This document shows positions 46,146-54,254 of a DNA stretch of 64,000 bases, piece by piece. Every line of letters begins with the position of its first letter. Position 1 is the stretch's first letter. Source of the DNA: Tidjanibacter sp. Lineage in GTDB: Bacteria > Bacteroidota > Bacteroidia > Bacteroidales > Rikenellaceae. The position numbers and the translations under genes were made by a program. The notes under the pieces are model-generated. The model had not been told where the DNA came from. It saw only the letters and a list, made by a program, of their open reading frames with translations, and did no database searches. The stretch covers positions 62,001 to 126,000 of the forward strand of contig JAFQNC010000025.1 of NCBI GenBank assembly GCA_017396085.1, read 5' to 3'.

Positions 46146-47249
46146 ATGAGAAGATTTGCGACATATTTGACTTTGGGTTTGGTGGCAGCATTGGCCTCCT
46201 GCAAGGCTCCCGAGGTGGAGAATCCTTCGGTTGGCGACGTGGAGCCCCTGCTCTCCTTTGGCGCACCCACCGAGGTGGTGGACCACCAAGAGGAGCCCCA
46301 AAAGGAGGTGGGACGTGCCGGCGCAGGCTCATCCACCATTGTGGCGGGCAACCTTACCGGCCACAAAATCGCTGTGTTCGGTATGTATGAAACGGGGGAC
46401 CACATCTTTGAAAACCACCCCGAAACGCTCTACTTCTCGCCGAGTTACACCGATGCCAAGGGCGACACCTACACCAACCAATGGGTCTATGGCGACACCT
46501 CGCTCTACAACTGCGGCACGGCAGATGAGCCCCGCCGCCCGTGGCACCGACTGATGGACCACGAGTTCAGAGCCTTTGTGCCCTACAATCCCGATGGCAC
46601 AAGCCCCCAGATAGGTCTGCCACCCGAAAACATCCAAGCGATGAGCGATGCAACCAAGTTGGTGCTCAACTACTACACCCAGACCAACAAATTTGACCTT
46701 ATGGTAGCACGCACGATGCGCAACCCCATTCAGGACCCCGAAGGTGTGGGTAAGGTTAGGTTGGAGTTCCAGCACGTGCTCTCGGCTCTCCAATTCAAGG
46801 TGGTACACACCAGCGAGGATACCGACAAACTCACCGAGGCCTACATTGACGGCATTGCCGCTTCGGGCGTGTTGTACTATGGTATAAGGAAGGCTGGCGA
46901 CACCCCGACCACCATCCACTGGACCCCCGCACTCCCCTCCAACAACAACTACAAGTGGACGGGAAGTGTGCCCATTGGCAAGACCGATGGAACGGGTGCT
47001 ATGGCCTTTGATGGCGAGGGCGTGGTTTTTGCCATTCCGCAGCAGATTGCGGCCCACCAAGTGTCCTTTGTGTTCAAAACCGAGGTGGGCGACCAAGCAC
47101 TCCACCGTGCCTACCTGCCCGAAATTACCTTGGAGCCGGGTAAGAAATACCTCTTTACGATGCACATCAGCGGTGCTTCGCTGAACGTAACGGTGAGCAT
47201 AAAGGAGTGGACTACGCTGAAGTCCAACGAAGACGTTTACATACAGTAA
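46146..47249 (+). CDS. Fimbrillin-like lipoprotein 5
   Basis: 367 residues; lipobox A-L-A-S-C (Cys19); candidate cleavage G-R-A-G (Arg57-Ala58). The motif region is divergent (R-P-W-H-R-L-M-D-H-E-F-R-A-F-V-P-Y-N-P near 135), but the later F-D-L-M-V-A-R-T-M and L-E-F-Q-H-V-L-S-A-L-Q-F-K stretches fit the Mfa1-like second beta domain. The ATG at 46146 is chosen to start the signal peptide. Confidence 0.78.
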   Translation: MRRFATYLTLGLVAALASCKAPEVENPSVGDVEPLLSFGAPTEVVDHQEEPQKEVGRAGAGSSTIVAGNLTGHKIAVFGMYETGDHIFENHPETLYFSPSYTDAKGDTYTNQWVYGDTSLYNCGTADEPRRPWHRLMDHEFRAFVPYNPDGTSPQIGLPPENIQAMSDATKLVLNYYTQTNKFDLMVARTMRNPIQDPEGVGKVRLEFQHVLSALQFKVVHTSEDTDKLTEAYIDGIAASGVLYYGIRKAGDTPTTIHWTPALPSNNNYKWTGSVPIGKTDGTGAMAFDGEGVVFAIPQQIAAHQVSFVFKTEVGDQALHRAYLPEITLEPGKKYLFTMHISGASLNVTVSIKEWTTLKSNEDVYIQ

Positions 47250-47255
47250 GGGGGA

Positions 47256-47374
47256 GAATTGAGAATTGAAAATTGAAAATTGAAAATTTCCCCCTCTAAG
47301 TTAGAGGGGGTGCCCGAAGGGCGGGGGCGTCTGTGATTGAATTGAGAAAGTTGCGAGTAAGCGAGGGTAGAAAG
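47256..47374. repeat. Composite dispersed repeat in the pilus locus
   Basis: AATTGAGAATTGAAAATTG units (47256-47288), a palindrome TCCCCCTCTAA...TTAGAGGGGG (47289-47310) followed by GCGGGGGCGTCTG, then AAAGTTGCGAGTAAGCGAGG (47347-47366). The same modules recur at 57275-57510. It separates genes 5 and 6 of the locus. Confidence 0.85.
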
Positions 47375-47432
47375 GAGTAAAAACAACTACTAATTACTCT
47401 TTACTAATTACTCTTTAACAAACGAGATTACG

Positions 47433-48977
47433 ATGATATTGAGAGTCAGACACATATTCTTTGCGACCATAGTGGCTTTATTGGCCTTGGCTGGTTGCAA
47501 CAACATTGGGCCCGAGGTACCCGATGTGGGCAGTGGTGGTCCCAAAGATGCCTCGTTGCAGATTGTTGTGGGGGCGGCTCCTGTGGGCGATGGTCGTGCT
47601 ATTGGTGGTGCGGGCAGTGCTATGGCGGGAGAGAAGATGAACAACCTCACGGTGTTGGTGGCCAAGGACAATGTGGTCTACAAGTGGATTGTGCTGGACG
47701 AGGACAATGCCGAGTTCAACGCAACACAAACGGAGGCGATTGTGTCGTTTGAGAATATGGAACGTGGTAACCACGACATCTACCTCGTGGCCAACACCCC
47801 CATTGATTTGAGTGCCTACACCACCGCCGGAGCCGACATTACGCCGCTGCGTGAAACGCTATTGAGCGAATTGGCCGGCACTACCACCCCGGCCTTCACC
47901 GAGGCGAATGGTATGCCGATGACAGCCATTGTGTCAACCACCCTTGAACAAGGTATCAACCAGATGGATGCCGAGTTGGAGAGGGTTGTGGGCAGGCTCA
48001 CGATTGTGGTGAACAACTACGTTACGGACAATCAGTACAAGGTCTTTTTGGCCAACCTGAACACCTCGCCGTTCAACGCCTCCAGGGCCTATCTCTTCAA
48101 CCACGACTACACGGTGCCGGCGGGCAATACCTACCGCAACTTCAACCTCCCCACTGCCACACAACTGATTGCCAACGATGCCACCACGGTGCTCTTTGAT
48201 GACTACATCTACGAGACAGACAACGCTGCGCTCTACAAGTTGGGCTTTGTGATTGGTGTGGTAACCAACTACACTAGCGCAACACCCCCCACGGCGAATG
48301 TTGGTGTTTCAATTGGCACCACCAACCACACCTCGCTCGTGCCGGGCCACCCCTATGCGCTCTACAACGTGGGAGTTGGCAAGTACTTGTGTGTCAACAG
48401 CAGCAACCAGCTCGTATGGCGCACAGAGGGTGAATTGTCGCTCTCCAATGCGAATGAGTTTGCGTGGGAGGTGTCGGGCGAGAGCTCCGGCACCATTCGC
48501 AATGTGGCGCACAACGTCTATCTGCATAGCGAGAACACGAATAACTCGGCCGTCACCCTCGGCGGTGCAACCACCTACAACATTGGCTACAACAGTGGCA
48601 TCACTTTTTACACCTCGACAACGAGTTGGTGGAGTAGTAGTTATTACTATGTGAATGGTGCCGAGTCGGGCCTCACTATTGTTAGTAGGGGTTCAACCAA
48701 CTCTCCAGGCAACAACAACCAGCGTTGGTATGTGCGTGACGTGGTGTCGGGTGCAAATTGGAGTGGTGTGGCAGAGGAGGACCTCAAGGGCAACTACGTA
48801 CACGACAAGGCGATGACCTACATCAATGCGTTGGGTGGCGTGTCGCCCCTCAAGCGCATCGACCGAAACGAGCACTTCCGACTCGGTGTGAACATCTTCT
48901 ACAACCCGCAACTTGGCAGTTTCAACTTTGAGGTACAGCCGTGGGGCAGTGGCGGTGGCGATGTTACCTTCGACTAA
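47433..48977 (+). CDS. Mfa1/FimA-like pilin with an inserted beta-trefoil-like module
   Basis: 514 residues; lipobox A-L-A-G-C (Cys22); candidate cleavage G-R-A-I (Arg55-Ala56). N-terminal domain 65-200 with N-L-T-V-L-V and G-N-H-D-I-Y-L-V-A-N, the FimA/Mfa1 pattern. The C-terminus L-G-V-N-I-F-Y-N-P-Q-L-G-S-F-N-F-E-V-Q-P-W is the usual end of the family, but residues about 306-437 are an extra block: Y-A-L-Y-N-V-G-V-G-K-Y-L-C-V, later F-A-W-E-V, V-Y-L-H-S-E-N and N-N-Q-R-W-Y-V, reminiscent of beta-trefoil lectin or fascin-like repeats. The insert could bind glycans or another ligand. Confidence 0.75.
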   Translation: MILRVRHIFFATIVALLALAGCNNIGPEVPDVGSGGPKDASLQIVVGAAPVGDGRAIGGAGSAMAGEKMNNLTVLVAKDNVVYKWIVLDEDNAEFNATQTEAIVSFENMERGNHDIYLVANTPIDLSAYTTAGADITPLRETLLSELAGTTTPAFTEANGMPMTAIVSTTLEQGINQMDAELERVVGRLTIVVNNYVTDNQYKVFLANLNTSPFNASRAYLFNHDYTVPAGNTYRNFNLPTATQLIANDATTVLFDDYIYETDNAALYKLGFVIGVVTNYTSATPPTANVGVSIGTTNHTSLVPGHPYALYNVGVGKYLCVNSSNQLVWRTEGELSLSNANEFAWEVSGESSGTIRNVAHNVYLHSENTNNSAVTLGGATTYNIGYNSGITFYTSTTSWWSSSYYYVNGAESGLTIVSRGSTNSPGNNNQRWYVRDVVSGANWSGVAEEDLKGNYVHDKAMTYINALGGVSPLKRIDRNEHFRLGVNIFYNPQLGSFNFEVQPWGSGGGDVTFD

Positions 48978-49065
48978 GCGAGTACCGAGCGGCCCGCGTG
49001 GCGACACCCCGATGGTGGGGATGTGAGTGATGAAAAGAAATAACGCTATTCTATTTATAGTTAGG

Positions 49066-52000
49066 ATGATACGAAGAAAAAACATATCAACTCTTGTGGC
49101 AACCATTGCTTTGGCAGCGATGGCCTACGTGGGTGTGGGGTGTACCAACGACATTGGCGGGCTCGACTCCACTGGTAATCGTGGCGGAGAGTCGGCCAAC
49201 TGCATTGTGCTTAACTTCTCGGGGGTTGCCAACGAACTCGTGGTGCAAACCAGAGCCGAAAACCTCAACGACCTTGAGGAAAACCGCGTGAGGAACATCT
49301 ACATCTACATCTTTGACGCATCCGGCGACAAGGTCTACTCACGCTACTTTGACAGCAAAAACCAGAAGAGTAGCCAGAGCGAGGTGGACAATGCTACGGA
49401 CGACTGCTGGTATGTGAGCAACTCGGCCGACGTGAGCGCACAGCGCACCACGGGTACCATCAAGATTCACACCACCTCCGACCCCGCAGACCCCTACCGT
49501 ATCTATGGCGTGGCTAACTTGGATGCCGATATGGTCGATATATCCTCCGACCGACTTTCGCAGATTGCCACCGAAGAAGAGTTGCTCAACACCAAGGGTA
49601 CGATGGTGCAGAACACCATCTCCCGCAATGGTTACCTCCAGATGACGGGTGCGCTCAAGAACGTGCACATCGCTACAGATGGTACCGTTTCGGTAGACAA
49701 CAATGGTGATGGCACCTACGAAGCCGCCACCCTCAAACTCTTCCACTTGGATGCAAAGGTACACATCACCCTCACACAAGGCCCCAAGGTGGAGAGCCTT
49801 GAAAATGCCGAAATCAGGGTTGTGAATGTTCCCCGCAGTGCCTACGTCTTTTCCTACGACACTCGCGGCTATGGCGACAGCCCGCTGACAAGTGGCTACG
49901 ATAGTGGCACCACCAGCGCCGACTTCTTCTCGCGCGACTACGAAGGTTTCGACAAACTCAACCAAATAACAGACGAAGGTACAGGGCGCATCGTCAGCAC
50001 CTATGAGGGTTGGTTCTATATGCTCGAAAACCGCCGCAGCCCCAAGCAGACCATTCCGCTGACCAACGATGCCGTACCCAACTACGCACCCTTCTTTGAG
50101 CGCAGTAGGCAGACCAAAGAGCAGGTGGGAGGTTCGTGGCTGAACAAAAGCGACTCCGAAGGCAACAAGGACTTTATGTATGCCGACAACTACTCCACCT
50201 ACGCCATCATCAAGTGTACCATCAAGATGGAACTCGAGGGCGAGCAGGAGGGCCAGGAACTCGGTGGCGACCTGGAGTACATCCTCCACCTCGGCGACTT
50301 TGGCAACAGCAGCACCCCCACTGCCGACCAAGTGAACAACTTCAACGTCAATCGCAACACCTACTACAACTACACCGTCACGGTCAATGGCGTCCACAGT
50401 GTAACCACCGAAGTGGATGCACGCGGCGAGAGCGTTGTGGATGGTCGCCAGCCGGGCGAAACCCAACCCGCAGCCTTCGGTAGTGTGGTTGTGGCCAAGG
50501 AGGAGATTGCCGTGTGTGATGCGCACTACACCTCCCGCACACTCACCTTCCACGCCAAAAACATCACTGCCGACAAGCCCCTCACGTGGCTCGTGAGCAC
50601 CCCCTTTGGCGAGGGTGGCCCCGAGATTGACATCGAGGGCAACGACATCATCCCCCCGGGCCTGGACTACCTCTGGGTTAAGTTCCGCGTGAACAAAATG
50701 GATGGCAATGTCTACTCCGCCAACCGCCGCGACTACACCAACAAGACCATCAGTGAGGACCCCGATGGTGTTATGAACATCAGCGAACTTGTACACTACA
50801 TCAAGGAGCAACACAACCTCTACCTCACCGGCTTGGATGAAAATACGGGTATCAGTAGCCTCGGTGCATTCGACAAAGACCCCACGGGCCCGAAGATTTG
50901 CGTTACCGCCTTTGTGGATGAGTTCTACTACGGCTACGACCCTCGTGACCCCAACGCCGATATTCCTGCCGACTTCTGGAAACTCTACGTCAACGCCCCG
51001 AAGGATAGGTATATGTACATCTTGAGCGACTCATTTGTCTCGAGCGACAAGGAGAGCCGCTCCACGGGCTCCGTGATTACCATTCAGCAAAAGCCCATCC
51101 AAAGCATCTACGACACCAACCCCAACAACACCTCCTTCCACACCGCTTGGGGCGTGGAACACGTGGATGAATATGACGCCCACTGGTCCTACAACTCAAC
51201 CACCTACTCCAACCCGACCAACGCCAACCGAGGCAACACCGACCAATACAATGGCCGACTCAACACCATCAAGGAGTGGGAACTCTTCACGAGCAACACC
51301 CAGTTTAAGGAGGGAGTGTTGTGGGATACGTATGTGGACTTTGAGGTGGACAACGACCAGCCTGAGCTAAACGATGGGTACAAAATGTTGCGCTACTCGT
51401 GTATGACCCGAAACAGGGACAACAACGGCAACGGAATCATCGACCAAGACGAGGTTAGGTGGTATATGGCATCCATCCGTCAGTTGGTGGGTATGACCAT
51501 CGGCTCCGACCTGCTTACTTTCAATTCGAGGCTCTACAACCGCACCCAAGCCGAAATGGAGGGCAGCGGGTGGCGACAACACGTTGTGTCAAGCACCGCC
51601 AGTGGCACCAATGCCAGCAACAACCCCATTGTCCTGTGGGGCGAGGAGGTAGCCTCCACATCCACCCTGTCGGAATCCAACGATTGGTCTGACAATAGTG
51701 GAGGGTCGGTACAACTCACCACGTGGACCGTGCGTTGTGTGCGCAACCTCGGCACCACCAACGAAACCAAACAAATGGGCTACGACCTCTTGGAAGCACC
51801 TGCGGACTACATAGACGCAGACGAGGGCGACCACTCCATCACCTGCACCCGCATCAACGAAAAGGCCCTGCGCTACCAAACCACCCAAGAACTGGTCTTT
51901 GGCGATGAAAAGAGCGAAATGAACCGACTCTCCAAGAAGTTCTATGTCCACAGCGGCACTCGCAACACCCTGCCTACCATAACCGGACTCGGCTACGACA

Positions 52001-52341
52001 ACTACTTCCTCGGCCACAACAACTACATTACCGATGTGGGCGACAGCGTTACCACAGGCCACTGCCCCGAGGGCTACCGACTGCCTAACCAAAGGGAGAT
52101 GTCCATCATCTTCAACTACTTCAATGATTTGGCCGACAACCAGATATTCTGCCGAACCTACTACTCATTCGGTAGCAACGGCTCCATCCCCCACGAAACG
52201 GGTAAGATTGGTTGGGCCGTGCGAAAAGGCAGTGGCAATAGTGATGCCATTCAGATGAACAACAACAACTCCGCCGTTTCGGCACCTCGCTGCGTGCGTG
52301 ATGCTTCGATTGAGGAGCTGGAGGAGGCCGGCTTGTTGTAG
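49066..52341 (+). CDS. Large type V pilus tip-type protein (DUF4906-like)
   Basis: 1,091 residues; lipobox V-G-V-G-C (Cys26); candidate cleavage T-R-A-E (Arg63-Ala64). An Mfa1/FimA-like N-terminal domain opens with R-N-I-Y-I-Y-I-F-D. The middle is DUF4906-like. An EF-hand-type loop D-N-N-G-N-G-I-I-D-Q-D-E lies at 785-796, then V-R-W-Y-M-A-S. The C-terminal segment G-H-C-P-E-G-Y-R-L-P-N-Q-R-E-M resembles C-type-lectin-fold ends of Bacteroidetes surface proteins. Size, last position and architecture suggest a tip adhesin. An in-frame ATG at 49030 gives an implausibly long N-region and is rejected. Confidence 0.78.
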   Translation: MIRRKNISTLVATIALAAMAYVGVGCTNDIGGLDSTGNRGGESANCIVLNFSGVANELVVQTRAENLNDLEENRVRNIYIYIFDASGDKVYSRYFDSKNQKSSQSEVDNATDDCWYVSNSADVSAQRTTGTIKIHTTSDPADPYRIYGVANLDADMVDISSDRLSQIATEEELLNTKGTMVQNTISRNGYLQMTGALKNVHIATDGTVSVDNNGDGTYEAATLKLFHLDAKVHITLTQGPKVESLENAEIRVVNVPRSAYVFSYDTRGYGDSPLTSGYDSGTTSADFFSRDYEGFDKLNQITDEGTGRIVSTYEGWFYMLENRRSPKQTIPLTNDAVPNYAPFFERSRQTKEQVGGSWLNKSDSEGNKDFMYADNYSTYAIIKCTIKMELEGEQEGQELGGDLEYILHLGDFGNSSTPTADQVNNFNVNRNTYYNYTVTVNGVHSVTTEVDARGESVVDGRQPGETQPAAFGSVVVAKEEIAVCDAHYTSRTLTFHAKNITADKPLTWLVSTPFGEGGPEIDIEGNDIIPPGLDYLWVKFRVNKMDGNVYSANRRDYTNKTISEDPDGVMNISELVHYIKEQHNLYLTGLDENTGISSLGAFDKDPTGPKICVTAFVDEFYYGYDPRDPNADIPADFWKLYVNAPKDRYMYILSDSFVSSDKESRSTGSVITIQQKPIQSIYDTNPNNTSFHTAWGVEHVDEYDAHWSYNSTTYSNPTNANRGNTDQYNGRLNTIKEWELFTSNTQFKEGVLWDTYVDFEVDNDQPELNDGYKMLRYSCMTRNRDNNGNGIIDQDEVRWYMASIRQLVGMTIGSDLLTFNSRLYNRTQAEMEGSGWRQHVVSSTASGTNASNNPIVLWGEEVASTSTLSESNDWSDNSGGSVQLTTWTVRCVRNLGTTNETKQMGYDLLEAPADYIDADEGDHSITCTRINEKALRYQTTQELVFGDEKSEMNRLSKKFYVHSGTRNTLPTITGLGYDNYFLGHNNYITDVGDSVTTGHCPEGYRLPNQREMSIIFNYFNDLADNQIFCRTYYSFGSNGSIPHETGKIGWAVRKGSGNSDAIQMNNNNSAVSAPRCVRDASIEELEEAGLL

Positions 52342-52379
52342 GACCGCGCAAGGTTGTGTGGGGCAGACATAGGAACGCT

Positions 52380-52467
52380 GTGCGTGGGCTATACGTGGGC
52401 TGTGCGTGAAGTTTGACGTGAGCTGTGCGTAGGTTATAAGTAGGCTATACGTGGATTATACGTGGGA
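52380..52467. repeat. Degenerate 11-bp tandem repeat
   Basis: About eight units related to CGTGGGCTATA, following the last pilus gene. Variants include CGTGAGCTGTG, CGTAGGTTATA and CGTGGATTATA. Confidence 0.75.
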
Positions 52468-52538
52468 CTGAATGATACCGCTTCCCCCAAAAAAGGGCGT
52501 TCCAAGTGGGGGAGAAATAAAAAAAAGAGGTCTGAGGT

Positions 52539-52568
52539 TTTGAAATTTGAAATAAATGCGTACCTTTG
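52539..52568 (+). promoter_or_regulatory. Promoter of tRNA-Leu
   Basis: TTTG (52539-52542), an 18-bp spacer and TACCTTTG (52561-52568), ending 10 bases before the mature tRNA. Confidence 0.7.
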
Positions 52569-52578
52569 TGTCCTCAAT

Positions 52579-52662
52579 GCCCGGATGGCGGAATTGGTAG
52601 ACGCGTTGGTCTCAAACACCAATAGGTTCACCCCTGTGCCGGTTCGATCCCGGCTCCGGGTA
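52579..52662 (+). tRNA. tRNA-Leu (CAA)
   Basis: A class II tRNA. The acceptor arm GCCCGGA (52579-52585) pairs with TCCGGGT (52655-52661). D-arm GGCGGAATTGGTAGAC, anticodon stem TTGGT/ACCAA with loop CTCAAAC giving anticodon CAA. A long variable arm and GGTTCGATCC T-loop follow. No full CCA is encoded. The 3' end (52651-52665) is repeated at 53967-53981. Confidence 0.93.
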
Positions 52663-52665
52663 CAA
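52651..52665 (+). other. attL-like repeat at the tRNA-Leu 3' end
   Basis: CGGCTCCGGGTACAA, repeated exactly at 53967-53981; together they bound the AT-rich islet. Confidence 0.75.
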
Positions 52666-52666
52666 T

Positions 52667-52708
52667 ACAATCCTGTAAGCATTGATAGTCAATCGCTTAC
52701 AGGATTGT
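52667..52708 (+). terminator. Terminator after tRNA-Leu (islet side)
   Basis: CAATCCTGTAAGC pairs with GCTTACAGGATTG, followed by T7. It lies inside the islet, so it probably replaces the original tRNA terminator. Confidence 0.85.
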
Positions 52709-52730
52709 TTTTTTATCAACACCTCAAAAA

Positions 52731-52748
52731 TGGTCACTTTTGGTCACC
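52731..52748 (+). repeat. Islet end repeat, left copy
   Basis: TGGTCACTTTTGGTCACC, identical in orientation and sequence to 53794-53811 near the other end of the islet; each holds two GGTCAC direct half-sites 10 bp apart. The 52749-52926 gap holds a short ACTCAATTGAGT palindrome (52881-52892) and no clear gene. Confidence 0.8.
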
Positions 52749-52926
52749 ACATTGCAAAGGTGACCTCAAAACGCCTCAAAATCTTCTACTCCTGTTCTTC
52801 GCGGAGGATAGTAATGTTGTATCTTTCAATTGGTTTTCATAACTTTATTGCGATAAATTAGGATTTCTCTAATAGCCCTAACTCAATTGAGTCTAAAGGA
52901 AGTATTAACGTATTAAAATTACTTAT

Positions 52927-53568
52927 ATGAAGAAGTTTTTATTGCTTTCAGTAGCTATGCTAATCTGTGTAGCCTCATTTGCCCAGAAAAAGGGAGACAA
53001 ATGTGTAGCAGGATCACTCTCGCTTGATTGCGGAACTCAGAAAACCACAATTTCTGATGGGTCTTATTCAACCTCTGCCAATCAGCCTTCTGGTGCATTT
53101 TTTTCTATCGGAGCAGAGTTCGGTTATTTTGTAGCAAATAACTTGAGATTAGCTATGTATTTGTCTGTTCCATTCTCGTCTTCTCCTATAGAAGAGATTG
53201 ACGGCAAATGGCTTAGAAATACAGCTACAGCCTTTGGAATCAATCCGAACGTTGCATACTACGTACAATTGACAGATAGATTATATTATACTCCAGAGAT
53301 TGGTGCTTCGCTTGATTTTGGCTCTCGCAAAGAACAGCTTTCTATTTCCGAATCGTATAAGACACCATTTTGGGGATGGAATGTGTATGCAAATCTCTTA
53401 GCATTAGAATTTAAGGTTACTGAGAAGTTATCTATTGGTGCTCTTGTTAGCGGTCTATCGTATGGCAACACTCGATTTACAGACAAGAAGTCCGATGCTT
53501 ATCTTGATTCAAGCCAATTCAATTTTGACTTGAACAACTCAAGCGTGCATATTCGTTTCTATTTTTAA
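52927..53568 (+). CDS. Islet-borne outer-membrane beta-barrel protein
   Basis: 213 residues with a signal peptide (K-K-F-L-L-L-S-V-A-M-L-I-C-V-A-S-F-A-Q). The body shows alternating strands and Gly turns (S-I-G-A-E-F-G-Y-F, T-P-E-I-G-A-S-L-D-F-G-S) and ends in an aromatic residue (V-H-I-R-F-Y-F), as in small outer-membrane barrels. Codons are visibly A/T-rich (AAA, TTA, TAT), unlike the flanking GC-rich genes, so it arrived by transfer. It is the only gene in the islet and has its own terminator. Confidence 0.78.
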   Translation: MKKFLLLSVAMLICVASFAQKKGDKCVAGSLSLDCGTQKTTISDGSYSTSANQPSGAFFSIGAEFGYFVANNLRLAMYLSVPFSSSPIEEIDGKWLRNTATAFGINPNVAYYVQLTDRLYYTPEIGASLDFGSRKEQLSISESYKTPFWGWNVYANLLALEFKVTEKLSIGALVSGLSYGNTRFTDKKSDAYLDSSQFNFDLNNSSVHIRFYF

Positions 53569-53682
53569 GAGCAGTAAGTTAGCTTTTTCGCATTAATGTT
53601 TGCTGTTCTTGCATTGACAAACCGCACAACACAATTGAATTAGTTGGAGCAGGTTATTCAGCACATCTCATTTAACTAAACT

Positions 53683-53720
53683 AAGTGTATTCAGAAAAAT
53701 CAATCTGAATACACTTTTTT
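53683..53720 (+). terminator. Terminator of the islet barrel gene
   Basis: AAGTGTATTCAG (53683-53694) pairs with CTGAATACACTT (53705-53716), followed by T's. Confidence 0.85.
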
Positions 53721-53793
53721 AATGCCCGCAATTCAATTAATGAAGAAAGGATCAGCACGCAGTATCCCCCATTATCACGTAAAGATTTTGCGT

Positions 53794-53811
53794 TGGTCAC
53801 TTTTGGTCACC
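53794..53811 (+). repeat. Islet end repeat, right copy
   Basis: Exact copy of 52731-52748. CAACTAGTTAC and CAATTAGTTGC half-sites follow at about 53870-53905, and AGGTCAATTTAGACC near 53929; this could be integrase or excisionase site material. Confidence 0.75.
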
Positions 53812-53966
53812 TTTTCATACAATAACTGCGTGTATTTTTCGCATATTGCCCATAACTATCAATGTCTCAACTAGTTACAGATATTCAGTGTCAATTAGTT
53901 GCAAAATGCCTCATTTTCACGCAGTTAGGTCAATTTAGACCGCAAGATCCAACAAATGTAGGATTT

Positions 53967-54015
53967 CGGCTCCGGGTACAAGAGAAGAAGAGAGGAACTT
54001 TGTTCCTCTCTTTTT
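53967..54015 (+). other. attR-like repeat and original tRNA-Leu terminator
   Basis: CGGCTCCGGGTACAA (53967-53981) repeats the tRNA 3' end, followed by AGAGGAAC...GTTCCTCT and a T run (about 53990-54013). This looks like the end and terminator of the tRNA-Leu gene before the islet inserted. The following 54016-54254 holds repeat-like G-rich sequence and no gene. Confidence 0.7.
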
Positions 54016-54210
54016 TGTGCCTTGTATCCCCACGGAGGCGCAATAGGAGAAATAAGAATGGTAGGGGTGTTGGGGAGCAATGGGAATGATAGGGGTGGTT
54101 GGAAGGCATTGCAAGATTGGAAAGAGTGCCGACCTTCCCACTACACAAAACAGGCAACGCCTGCAATTTTGAATTCTTCTTCCTATTGTCGGAGGAACAA
54201 CCCACAAACA

Positions 54211-54243
54211 ACAAGCGGGGCCTGTAAATCGGGCCCCGCTTGT
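54211..54243 (-). terminator. Terminator-like hairpin after the SPOR gene
   Basis: ACAAGCGGGGCC (54211-54222) pairs with GGCCCCGCTTGT (54232-54243). On the minus strand it is followed by a T-rich but not pure T tract. Confidence 0.6.
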
Positions 54244-54254
54244 CGATATGTTGA

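Noticed and set aside
52663..53966. Insertion sequence in the tRNA-Leu region
   Set aside because: No transposase or terminal inverted repeats; the bounds are direct copies of the tRNA end.
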